In this document: positions 1 through 8,298 of the stretch, piece after piece | Position numbering within the stretch: position 1 is the first letter of the stretch | Layout of the letters: each line of letters begins with the position of its first letter | Assembly: GCA_051010015.1 (NCBI GenBank) | Contig: JBPCVZ010000451.1 | Coordinates: 1 to 14,307 of the forward strand | Reading direction: 5' to 3' | Length of the DNA stretch: 14,307 bases | DNA from: CAJQQK01 sp051010015 | Lineage (GTDB): Bacteria; Pseudomonadota; Alphaproteobacteria; Rhizobiales; Hyphomicrobiaceae | Notes under the pieces: generated by a model | Told to the model about the DNA's origin: nothing | What the model saw: only the letters and a program-made list of their open reading frames with translations | The model's database searches: none | Program-made: the position numbers and the translations under genes

Positions 1-551
1 TGGGGGTATTCGAGCAGCCCGTTCTCAAAACTCTCTTCCAATAGCGATTCCGGTTGACCAAGCGCGCCGTCGAGCAGGCGCACACAGGCATCGATCGTGA
101 CCATTGCCGCGAGTTCGCCGCCCGACAAGACGTAGTCGCCGATCGAGACCTCTTCGAGTCCGCGCGCTGCGATGACCCGCTCGTCGACGCCTTCAAAGCG
201 GCCGGCCAGCAACAGCAAACCGGGTCCGGCGGACCAGGCCTTCACTTGGCTTTGCGTCAGCGGTCGCCCGCGCGGAGACAAATAGACCGCCGGAAGGTCC
301 GGGGACACGGCGCGTGCTGCATCGATTGCCGCGGCAACGACGTCGGCGCGCATCACCATACCGGCACCGCCGCCCGCCGGCGTATCGTCGACGCTGCGAT
401 GACGGCCAATTCCGTACTCACGCATGTCGATCGCATCGAGCGACCACAGCCCCCGCTCGAGTGCTGTGCCAACGATCGATGTCGCAAGCGGCCCGGGAAA
501 CATCTCGGGAAAGAGCGTCAGGATTTGAACCCGCCACGGCGCCTGCGCCAT
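1..551 (-). CDS. trmD: tRNA (guanine-N1)-methyltransferase TrmD, partial (C-terminus off the window)
   Basis: TrmD methylates N1 of G37 in tRNAs that read CNN and UGG-type codons, using S-adenosylmethionine; this prevents +1 frameshifting. I translated the minus strand from an ATG at 551 and obtained about 183 residues with no stop before the window edge. The start reads MAQAPWRVQILTLFPEMF, the classical TrmD N-terminus. Further in are the family signatures DDTPAGGGAGMVM, LLLLAGRFEGVDERV (trefoil-knot SAM site) and SIGDYVLSGGELAAM, which carries the catalytic Asp. A ribosome-binding sequence GAGGTGA lies at 559-565, 7 bases before the ATG, which supports this start. The gene normally follows rpsP-rimM; here its upstream neighbour is a divergent gene 108 bases away, so it must have its own promoter. 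Only the C-terminal domain is missing, cut by the window edge. Identification is very secure. Confidence 0.95.
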   Translation of the reverse strand, partial: MAQAPWRVQILTLFPEMFPGPLATSIVGTALERGLWSLDAIDMREYGIGRHRSVDDTPAGGGAGMVMRADVVAAAIDAARAVSPDLPAVYLSPRGRPLTQSQVKAWSAGPGLLLLAGRFEGVDERVIAARGLEEVSIGDYVLSGGELAAMVTIDACVRLLDGALGQPESLLEESFENGLLEYP

Positions 552-659
552 TTCAGCGTCACCTCATGACAAGGGATTGATCTTGGTTCTCATCAAAATG
601 CTGTAACATCGTGCAGCGCGCAACCGCCGTGCAGTGGCGCGAGAGGGGGGACGTCTGCC

Positions 660-1232
660 GTGAATACACCGACGCACATGTTGACCGCGGCCGCCCTGCT
701 GACCGAATCCGGTGACCGCCGCCGCAACTGGGCGGTCGTGTTCGGCGCACTGCTGCCGGATTTGTCGATCTTTGCCCTGGTCGGATGGGCACGCCTGATC
801 GAAGACGTGCCGCATCACCAGATCTGGCGCCATCTGTATTGGCAGGAACCCTGGCAGACACTCAGTGCCATTTCCAACTCGTACGTCGTCTGGGCCGTGC
901 TGGCGTTGCTCGCCTATTGGCTGGGCTGGCGCGTTCTATTGTTTGTCGCTGGCGCCGCGCTTGTCCATCTCAGCCTGGACTTTCCATTCCATGCCTCGGA
1001 TGCCCACAAGCACTTCTGGCCGCTGACCGATTGGCGATTCCACTCACCGTTTTCGTATTGGGATGGCAATCACCACAGCCAATGGGTCGGCCTGCTCGAA
1101 CTCGGTCTCGTGCTGGCCAGCATGGCGGTGCTGTGGCGCCGGTTCAGCAGTCGCGTGGTCCGCGGCGCCCTCATGGCCGGCCTCGCCAGCCTTGTCGCCG
1201 TGCCGCTCTTCTTCTGGTGGACACTTGGCTAG
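660..1232 (+). CDS. Small membrane protein of the DUF457 / YdjM-like metal-dependent hydrolase type
   Basis: The predicted protein has 190 residues and begins MNTPTHMLTAAALL with a GTG start at 660; a purine run GAGAGGGGGG lies about 10 bases upstream. A second possible start is the ATG at 678. It has four or five hydrophobic segments (about residues 22-42, 72-105, 138-157 and 165-190). Conserved polar residues look like a metal site in the membrane: TH near residue 5, LLPD near 31, HLSLDFPFH near 103-111, HFWPL, and WDGNHH near 138. This pattern fits membrane-bound proteins of the DUF457/YdjM group. From memory, close relatives in alphaproteobacteria often carry the misleading label 'cobalamin biosynthesis protein CobQ'; nothing here resembles an amidotransferase. 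The substrate is unknown. The gene is divergent from trmD and ends 5 bases from the stop of pyrF on the other strand. Family call moderately sure, function not. Confidence 0.75.
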   Translation: MNTPTHMLTAAALLTESGDRRRNWAVVFGALLPDLSIFALVGWARLIEDVPHHQIWRHLYWQEPWQTLSAISNSYVVWAVLALLAYWLGWRVLLFVAGAALVHLSLDFPFHASDAHKHFWPLTDWRFHSPFSYWDGNHHSQWVGLLELGLVLASMAVLWRRFSSRVVRGALMAGLASLVAVPLFFWWTLG

Positions 1233-1237
1233 CCGGG

Positions 1238-1972
1238 CTAGGTCGCGGCGGCAATGCGCTCGACGAACAACTCCGCAGCTGCTTTCGGATCTGGTGCCTG
1301 CGTGATCGGCCGCCCCACGACGATATGTGTGGCACCGGCGCCGATCGCCGTATCCGGCGTCGTAACCCGAGCCTGATCGCCAACGTCGTCGCTTGGCAGT
1401 CGGATGCCAGGGGTCACAATCGCAAAGCTGCGATCAGGGATCGCCTGGCGCACGCTGGCCGCCTCTTGTCCGGACGCGATCACACCATGGCAACCGGCGG
1501 CATAAGCCAGCTTGGCGCGATGGACAACCAGATCGGCCGGGGCGGACGAGATGCCCTGTTCGGCCAGATCAGCGCCGTCGAGGCTCGTCAGCACGGTCAC
1601 GCCAAGCACCCGGAGCTGACTGCCGGCAGCGCCGCGCGCAGCGGCCTTCAGCGTTTTGGAGTCCGTGGCGTGTACGGTTAGAAAGTCCGCGCCACTGCGC
1701 GCCGCGTTGGCCGTCGCCTTTTCCACGGTGGTGTCGATATCGAGAAACTTGACGTCGAGGAAGACCTGCCTGCCTTGGTCCTTCAGCGCCGTGACCAGCT
1801 TCATGCCACCGTTCATGACCAACTCAAGGCCAACTTTGAAGAATGTGACGGTATCACCGAGTTGCGCAATCAGGGCTTCAGCCTCGGACACGGTCGGCAC
1901 ATCGAGCGCAACGATCAGCCTGTCGCGGGCGGCAGTAATATCAGCGGCGGTGGCATCCAATATCTCGGCCAT
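1238..1972 (-). CDS. pyrF: Orotidine 5'-phosphate decarboxylase
   Basis: PyrF converts OMP to UMP, the last step of de novo pyrimidine synthesis, in the cytoplasm. The protein has 244 residues, normal for the bacterial group I enzyme. Visible active-site elements are LIVALDVP with D24, the substrate Lys in FFKVGLE (K46), the catalytic Asp-Lys-Asp set DVKFLD (D73, K75, D78), TPGIR (187-191) and the phosphate-binding Arg in HIVVGRP (R221). The common HDI..NTV stretch after the catalytic Lys reads LDIDTTV here, a mild variant that keeps the key charged residues. The ATG overlaps the dnaJ stop by one base (TGATG), so translation is probably coupled to dnaJ. The 3' end meets the plus-strand membrane gene tail to tail with a 5-base gap. 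Identification is secure. Confidence 0.96.
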   Translation of the reverse strand: MAEILDATAADITAARDRLIVALDVPTVSEAEALIAQLGDTVTFFKVGLELVMNGGMKLVTALKDQGRQVFLDVKFLDIDTTVEKATANAARSGADFLTVHATDSKTLKAAARGAAGSQLRVLGVTVLTSLDGADLAEQGISSAPADLVVHRAKLAYAAGCHGVIASGQEAASVRQAIPDRSFAIVTPGIRLPSDDVGDQARVTTPDTAIGAGATHIVVGRPITQAPDPKAAAELFVERIAAAT

Positions 1973-3099
1973 CAGCCCCCCTCAAAAAAATCCTTCACCT
2001 TGGCGAAGAAGCCGGCGCTCTCAGGCGACGTGTCGTTCTTGCTTTCGTTCTCGAACTCTTCCAGCAGCTCGCGCTGTTTCTTCGTCAGGTTCTTCGGCGT
2101 TTCGACGTCGACCTGGATGTACATGTCACCCATCATCTTGGTACGCAACACCGGCATGCCCTTGCCCTTGAGCCGGAACTGCTTGCCGCTTTCGGTGCCG
2201 GCCGGGATTTTAACTCGCGTCACCGTTTCCTCGAGCGTCGGCACGTCGATGTGCCCGCCGAGTGCCGCTTTCACCATCGAGATCGGCGCCCGGCAAAACA
2301 CATCGGAGCCATCGCGCTGGAAGAACGGGTCGGGCTGGATCGACAGGAAGATGTAAAGATCGCCTGCCGGGCCGGACCGCAATCCGGCCTCACCCTCGCC
2401 TGCGAGCCGGATGCGCGTGCCATCTTCGACGCCGGCTGGAATGTTCACCGACAGCGTTCGTTCCCGACTGACCCGGCCGAGGCCCTTGCAGTCACCGCAT
2501 GGATCGTCGATCACCTCGCCGCGGCCCTGGCAGCTGTGACAGGTGCGCTCGATCGTGAAGAAGCCCTGGCTGGCGCGGACCTTGCCGTGGCCGCCGCACG
2601 TCGAGCATGTCGACGGTGTTGTGCCGGGTTTGGAGCCTGTGCTGCTGCAGGTTTCACAGGCCATGCTGGTTGGCACGACGATTTCGGCGGTCTTGCCATG
2701 GTAGGCATCAGACAGGCTGATTTCCATGTTGTAGCGCAGGTCGGAGCCGCGCTCGTGGCCCGGGCGACGGCGTTGGCCGCCCCGGTTGCCCATGAAGTCG
2801 CCGAAGAAATTCTCGAAGATGTCCTCCATCGAGGACGCAAACTCGGGCCCGAACCCGCCCGGTCCGTTGCCGCCTTCGAACGCGGCATGGCCATATTGCT
2901 CGTAGGCCGCCCGTTTCTGTGGGTCCTTCAGGACCTCGTAGGCTTCGTTGATTTCCTTGAAGCGCGCCTCCGCGGTCTCGTCGCCCTGGTTGGAATCAGG
3001 ATGATGCTTCTTGGCGAGGCGCCGGAACGCCGACTTGATGTCCTGATCGCCAGCCCCGCGGGCCAGGCCAAGTACCTCGTAATAGTCACGCTTGGACAT
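1972..3099 (-). CDS. dnaJ: Chaperone protein DnaJ (Hsp40)
   Basis: DnaJ binds unfolded clients and stimulates the ATPase of DnaK. The 375-residue protein has the full class I layout: a J domain at about 4-70 with HPD at 33-35, a Gly/Phe-rich linker at about 74-105, four Cys pairs of the zinc domain (C148/C151, C165/C168, C187/C190, C201/C204), and C-terminal client-binding domains. The first zinc repeat reads CETCSSTG instead of the usual CxxCxGxG, so one Gly is replaced by Ser; all eight cysteines are kept. The start ATG is clear from the MSKRDYYEVLG N-terminus, but no strong Shine-Dalgarno lies at the usual distance. dnaK lies 229 bases upstream on the same strand, and pyrF overlaps the stop. 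Identification is secure. Confidence 0.97.
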   Translation of the reverse strand: MSKRDYYEVLGLARGAGDQDIKSAFRRLAKKHHPDSNQGDETAEARFKEINEAYEVLKDPQKRAAYEQYGHAAFEGGNGPGGFGPEFASSMEDIFENFFGDFMGNRGGQRRRPGHERGSDLRYNMEISLSDAYHGKTAEIVVPTSMACETCSSTGSKPGTTPSTCSTCGGHGKVRASQGFFTIERTCHSCQGRGEVIDDPCGDCKGLGRVSRERTLSVNIPAGVEDGTRIRLAGEGEAGLRSGPAGDLYIFLSIQPDPFFQRDGSDVFCRAPISMVKAALGGHIDVPTLEETVTRVKIPAGTESGKQFRLKGKGMPVLRTKMMGDMYIQVDVETPKNLTKKQRELLEEFENESKNDTSPESAGFFAKVKDFFEGG

Positions 3100-3241
3100 G
3101 TGAGAGCGGTGCCCATCTTCTTGAGGTGCAATGCGGCCTGAGCGGTTTACTTACGCGGGGCTGCAAGCGTCGAAGACAGCGTCCAGGTACCCAAATGTTC
3201 AGCTGTATCGTCGCCAATCAGAAAGCTCGATCCGCATTGCT

Positions 3242-3283
3242 AAAAAAAACGTTGCGGGCAGGACCGACACTTCGGTCCTGCCC
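3242..3283 (-). terminator. Intrinsic terminator-like hairpin between dnaK and dnaJ
   Basis: A perfect 12-bp inverted repeat (GGGCAGGACCGA at 3256-3267 and TCGGTCCTGCCC at 3272-3283) is separated by a 4-base loop. Read in the direction of dnaK transcription, the hairpin is followed after 6 bases (GCAACG) by eight T residues (complement of A 3242-3249). The stem is strong and GC-rich; the gap before the T tract is longer than in an ideal terminator. It lies 46 bases after the dnaK stop, so it may end or reduce transcription into dnaJ, or protect the dnaK mRNA 3' end. The repeat is seen directly; the function is inferred. Confidence 0.7.
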
Positions 3284-3328
3284 AATCAATCCGGTGTCTA
3301 TTTGGATTGCAGCTAACATGCTGATCCG

Positions 3329-5257
<1,929 letters not shown>

Positions 5258-5383
5258 GTCTGAATAATCCTCTCTTATGACGGCGAACCGGCCGGATCTC
5301 TTTGATAAAGCCTCCGGCAGCACCTCTGGCCTTGTCGGGCCCGAAGCCTCGGCTCCCTGGAGTTAGGGTGTGGTACTTGGGGG

Positions 5384-5413
5384 TATATAGGCGTGGCTGG
5401 TTTGCCCTGCAAC
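5384..5413 (-). promoter_or_regulatory. Probable dnaK promoter (RpoH-like, also readable as sigma-70-like)
   Basis: On the minus strand GTTGCA (5413-5408) is followed after 15 bases by GCCTATATA (5392-5384). Compared with the RpoH consensus CTTGAA and CCCCATNTA, four of six and six of eight defined positions match. The same stretch can be read as TTGCAG, 17 bases, TATATA for the housekeeping sigma factor. The start point would give a leader of roughly 120 bases before the dnaK ATG. No CIRCE (TTAGCACTC-N9-GAGTGCTAA) is seen, in keeping with RpoH rather than HrcA control of dnaK in many alphaproteobacteria. The rest of the 5258-5508 gap shows no gene. Confidence 0.45.
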
Positions 5414-5508
5414 GGCTTGCAAGGACCCTTTGCAGATGATTTTTTCACTCTGCGGGCAATTTCCTTGGCACCGACGTATTCCTGCCAGCGTTTCGGGTCG
5501 GACGGGCT

Positions 5509-6162
5509 ATGACAGATATGATCACCAATTCCCTGGAGCCCGCCGGCCTCTACCATCACGTCGCGGCGCTCGACGACGCCCAACAGGTCCGTATTCTAGA
5601 GGCGATACAACGCGTTATCGGAGCGGCTCCGCTCTACGTGCCGGCCATGCCGAAGTCGGGCAAACCGCTGTCCGTACGGATGACCAATTGCGGTGCGCTC
5701 GGCTGGGTCACTTGTCAGGCGCACGGCTACCGCTACCAGCCGAACCATCCGGTAACGGGCGAGCCGTGGCCGCCTTTGCCGCCGGAAATACTTAAGATCT
5801 GGCAGGATTTCGCTGGCACGGATGCGGCGCCCGAGGCCTGCCTGATCAATTGGTACGAGCCGGGCGCCAAGCTCGGCTTGCACGTCGACCGCGACGAGCA
5901 GGAGTTCATCGCCCCTGTGCTCTCGATATCGCTCGGCGATGATGCCTGGTTCCGGGTGGGCGGGCCAAAGCGACGCGATGCGACCACGCGTCTGCTGCTC
6001 AGATCTGGTGATGTCATCGTGATGGGTGGCGCCGCCCGTCTCATCCACCACGGCATTGACCGCATTGTGCCTGGCACGGGCGATCTGCTGCCCCATGCCG
6101 GCCGCTACAACTTGACGCTGCGCCGGGTGACGCCGATCGACTCTGCGCTTCAGGCCGGCTGA
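5509..6162 (+). CDS. alkB: Alpha-ketoglutarate-dependent DNA/RNA dealkylase AlkB
   Basis: AlkB is an Fe(II)/2-oxoglutarate dioxygenase that removes methyl groups from 1-methyladenine and 3-methylcytosine by oxidative demethylation. The protein has 217 residues, essentially the length of E. coli AlkB. It shows the substrate-side segment MTNCGALGWVT (58-68), NWYEPGAKLGLHVDRDE with the iron ligands H125 and D127, the third ligand in RLIHHGIDR (H181), and the 2-oxoglutarate arginines in RYNLTLRR (R199, R205). The start at 5509 has only a weak ribosome-binding site; an ATG at 5518 is an alternative. It is divergent from dnaK, and its last 13 bases overlap the end of grpE on the other strand. No ada gene is nearby, and I see no recognisable alkylation-response operator. 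Identification is secure. Confidence 0.95.
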   Translation: MTDMITNSLEPAGLYHHVAALDDAQQVRILEAIQRVIGAAPLYVPAMPKSGKPLSVRMTNCGALGWVTCQAHGYRYQPNHPVTGEPWPPLPPEILKIWQDFAGTDAAPEACLINWYEPGAKLGLHVDRDEQEFIAPVLSISLGDDAWFRVGGPKRRDATTRLLLRSGDVIVMGGAARLIHHGIDRIVPGTGDLLPHAGRYNLTLRRVTPIDSALQAG

Positions 6163-6908
6163 TCCGTGTCGGGCGCACCATTGTCGGTCTGCTCGGGCCC
6201 GGCAGGCGGTGGCGCATCGTCGTTTGCCGCCTGCGTCGGTGGCACGGCGCTTGGCGCAGCGGCCTCTTTGACGGGTTTGAAGCCGCCACGTGCGACCACC
6301 ACCATGGTCGGCCGCAGCACGCGGTCGCCAATCGTGTAGCCCTCCTGGAAGACGCGCAGGACCGTGCCCGCGGCGACGTCCTTGTTCTCCTCTTCCATCA
6401 CGGCCTGGTGGAAATTCGGGTCGAAAACACTGCCAAGCGCTTCAATTTTGCGCACGCCGTGGCGTTCGAGTGCCTTGGCCAGTTCCGTGTCGGTGAGTTC
6501 GACTCCATCGATCAGGGCCTTGGTCTGCGGATCGGGTTCGGTACCGGCATCGGCGAAGGCAGCCAGCGCCCGCTGCAGATTATCCGCGACCGCGAGCACA
6601 TCACCGGCGAATTTGGAGATGGCGTATTTGCTGGTATCGGCCTTTTCACGCTCCGTGCGCTTGCGCAGGTTCTCCATTTCGGCGTGGGCGCGGACAAATT
6701 TGTCCTTGAGTTCGGCGATTTCCGATTCGAGCAGCAGCACCTGGGCCTCGGCGGCGAAAGTCGGGTCGACATAGGCCTGCGCTTGCGGTGGCGCCGTACC
6801 GGCTGCGGCCGCAGGATCGGGCTGCGCGGAGGGCTCGTTCGGCTGGCTCTGCTGATCGTCGGCGCCTGCCTCGGGTTTCATGCCGTCAGGTTGCGTTGGA
6901 TCGCTCAT
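6150..6908 (-). CDS. grpE: Nucleotide exchange factor GrpE
   Basis: GrpE is a dimeric exchange factor that releases ADP from DnaK. From the ATG at 6908 (MSDPTQPDGMK) the protein has 252 residues. The frame is open 22 codons further upstream, but that extension is Arg-rich and would run back towards the end of hrcA, so I prefer 6908; the ribosome-binding site is weak (GAGA). Residues 1-50 are a Gln/Pro/Ala-rich disordered tail. A coiled coil follows (LLLESEIAELKDKFVRAHAEMENLRKR region), then the GrpE signature around GVRKIEALGSVFDPNFHQAV and GYTIGDRVLRPTMVVVARGG near residue 200. A low-complexity C-terminal tail follows. It lies 95 bases after hrcA, probably in the same operon, and overlaps alkB tail to tail. 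Identification is secure. Confidence 0.96.
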   Translation of the reverse strand: MSDPTQPDGMKPEAGADDQQSQPNEPSAQPDPAAAAGTAPPQAQAYVDPTFAAEAQVLLLESEIAELKDKFVRAHAEMENLRKRTEREKADTSKYAISKFAGDVLAVADNLQRALAAFADAGTEPDPQTKALIDGVELTDTELAKALERHGVRKIEALGSVFDPNFHQAVMEEENKDVAAGTVLRVFQEGYTIGDRVLRPTMVVVARGGFKPVKEAAAPSAVPPTQAANDDAPPPAGPEQTDNGAPDTDQPA

Positions 6909-6979
6909 GGGGGTCTCGCAGTCTTTTTGATAAGTGCGCGCGCCGACACGCAGCCGGCGACGTTTGCGGTTCACAGGGG

Positions 6980-7008
6980 GATATCAGTGGTTCGCGCGTG
7001 AAATCAAG
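6980..7008 (-). promoter_or_regulatory. Possible heat-shock-type promoter in front of grpE
   Basis: On the minus strand CTTGAT (7008-7003), which overlaps the hrcA stop codon, is followed after 14 bases by ACTGATATC (6988-6980). The first element matches the RpoH -35 consensus CTTGAA in five of six positions; the second matches the -10 consensus in only about half. It would give grpE a transcript separate from hrcA. This is a by-eye match and weak. Confidence 0.25.
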
Positions 7009-8062
7009 TCAGCATCCGGCTGACGACCCGTGCCGTGAAATCAACCATCGGGATGATCCGGGCATAGTTGAGGCGCTTCGGTCCGATCACACCGAGCACA
7101 CCGACGATGTTTTCGTCGCGATCTTGAAACGGCGCGATGATCAGCGACGACCCTGACAACGAAAACGACTTGTTTTCCTTGCCAATGAATATCCGCACGC
7201 CCTCACCGCGCTCCGCGAGTCCAAGTAGCTGGATGATATCGTTTTTCGATTCGAGTTCATCGAACAGCTTTCGGATCCGGTCGAGTTCATCGCCTTCCTG
7301 CAGATTGTTCAGGAGATTGGACCGCCCACGCACGATGAGACTGCGCCGATCGTCCAGCGAACCGGACCAATCGGCGAGCCCGGCCGTAATCAACTCCTGC
7401 GTCAATTGATCAAGTTCGGCCCTTTGGTCGGACAGGTTCCTCTCGATGCGTTGCTTGGCTTCCGCCAGCGTCGCGCCACGGACATGGGCATTGAGGTAGT
7501 TCGAGGCTTCGACCAGGGCGGATGTCGGCAGGCCCGCCGGCAGATTGACGACGCGGTTTTCGATGCCCTGGTCTTCATCGACCAGAATCGCCAGGGCCTT
7601 ACCGGGCTCCAGCGGTACGAATTCGATATGCTTCAGCCGCCCAACCTGCTTTTCCGACAGCACCAGCCCGGCACAGTGTGACAGACCAGAGATCATTTCG
7701 CTGGCCTCTGAGAGCACGTCGTCGACGCTTTTGTCGCGGTTGCCGGCGAAATTATTCTCGATCTGGTGGCGCTCGTCGTTCGACAGGTTGCCGGTCTCGA
7801 GCAGGGCGTCGACGAACAGGCGTAACCCCTGTTCCGTCGGCATGCGTCCGGCTGACGTATGCGGTGAGGCGATCAGGCCGAGATGTTCGAGATCGGCCAT
7901 GACATTGCGAACGGAAGCTGGCGACAGCGCGATCGGCAGTTCGCGCGACAGATTGCGCGAGCCGACCGGCTCACCGGTTTCCAGGTAGCTTTCAACGATC
8001 TGGCGCAAAATGGTCCGCGAGCGGTCATTGAGTTCGCCAAGATCGGTCATGTGGTCTGACAT
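7004..8062 (-). CDS. hrcA: Heat-inducible transcription repressor HrcA
   Basis: HrcA represses class I heat-shock genes by binding CIRCE operators and needs the GroE chaperonin for activity. From the ATG at 8062 (MSDHMTDLGELNDRS) the protein has 352 residues, normal for the family; a second ATG at 8050 is possible but has no ribosome-binding sequence. The N-terminal winged helix is typical: LNDRSRTILRQIVESYLETG, then EPVGSRNLS, then SPASVRNVMADLEHLGLI and HTSAGRMPTEQGLRLFVD. The C-terminal part contains the GAF-like dimer domain with FSLSGSSLIIAPFQ and the ending GVLGVIGPKRLNYARIIPMVDFTA. No CIRCE is seen anywhere in the window, so its targets (often groESL) are probably elsewhere. It is divergent from rph across 236 bases. 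Identification is secure. Confidence 0.96.
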   Translation of the reverse strand: MSDHMTDLGELNDRSRTILRQIVESYLETGEPVGSRNLSRELPIALSPASVRNVMADLEHLGLIASPHTSAGRMPTEQGLRLFVDALLETGNLSNDERHQIENNFAGNRDKSVDDVLSEASEMISGLSHCAGLVLSEKQVGRLKHIEFVPLEPGKALAILVDEDQGIENRVVNLPAGLPTSALVEASNYLNAHVRGATLAEAKQRIERNLSDQRAELDQLTQELITAGLADWSGSLDDRRSLIVRGRSNLLNNLQEGDELDRIRKLFDELESKNDIIQLLGLAERGEGVRIFIGKENKSFSLSGSSLIIAPFQDRDENIVGVLGVIGPKRLNYARIIPMVDFTARVVSRMLT

Positions 8063-8080
8063 GTGAGTAGGTCCCGCTGG

Positions 8081-8095
8081 GAGACACTGTGTCTC
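8081..8095. promoter_or_regulatory. Perfect palindrome in the hrcA leader, possible operator
   Basis: The sequence GAGACAC-T-GTGTCTC is a perfect inverted repeat with 7-base arms and a single central base, 18 bases before the hrcA ATG. It does not resemble CIRCE. If the promoter proposed at 8111-8140 is right, it lies about 10-25 bases into the transcript, where a repressor dimer could block RNA polymerase. It could also form a small RNA hairpin with a 3-base loop. The palindrome is seen directly; its role is unknown. Confidence 0.5.
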
Positions 8096-8110
8096 GGTCC
8101 GATCTTGTGC

Positions 8111-8140
8111 AAATATTGGCCCGTTGCCGCGCCGCGTCAA
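8111..8140 (-). promoter_or_regulatory. Probable hrcA promoter (sigma-70 type)
   Basis: On the minus strand TTGACG (8140-8135) is followed after 17 bases by AATATT (8117-8112), or after 18 bases by ATATTT. The -35 element is one base off consensus; the -10 element is weaker. A start near 8104 would give a leader of about 40 bases that includes the palindrome at 8081-8095. By-eye match. Confidence 0.4.
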
Positions 8141-8184
8141 TCACCAACGCTGCGCGATCTGGCACCGGTCCGTGTGCTTTCGGC

Positions 8185-8213
8185 TTGAAGCTTTCGGGGG
8201 GCTGGCCTAGTTT
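8185..8213 (+). promoter_or_regulatory. Possible rph operon promoter
   Basis: TTGAAG (8185-8190) is followed after 17 bases by TAGTTT (8208-8213). Spacing is ideal, but the -10 element is poor. CTTGAA at 8184-8189 also equals the RpoH -35 core, but no RpoH -10 element follows. A 10-bp palindrome GGAATATTCC (8228-8237) lies just downstream. The octamer GCTTTCGG occurs twice (8176 and 8190), flanking the -35 element. Confidence 0.3.
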
Positions 8214-8298
8214 CCGGCGAATCCTCGGGAATATTCCGCCGCCGCGCGCCGCTGACCCGTTGTCCTCAACCTTTTTTCAGGAAAGCTTGCCCTCACCC

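Noticed and set aside
785..1681. Plus-strand frame of 298 codons across the DUF457 gene and pyrF
   Set aside because: It spans two supported genes on opposite strands, is rich in Arg/Ala/Pro and has no recognisable domain.
2251..3141. Plus-strand frame of 296 codons opposite dnaJ
   Set aside because: It is antisense to a fully supported dnaJ and shows only low-complexity Ala/Arg-rich sequence.
5435..5460. CACTC near 5446 as half of a CIRCE element upstream of dnaK
   Set aside because: Only about six of nine bases of one arm match and there is no GAGTGCTAA partner at the right distance.
5275..5583. Minus-strand frame of 102 codons upstream of dnaK
   Set aside because: It covers the promoter region and the start of alkB, lacks a ribosome-binding site and resembles nothing.
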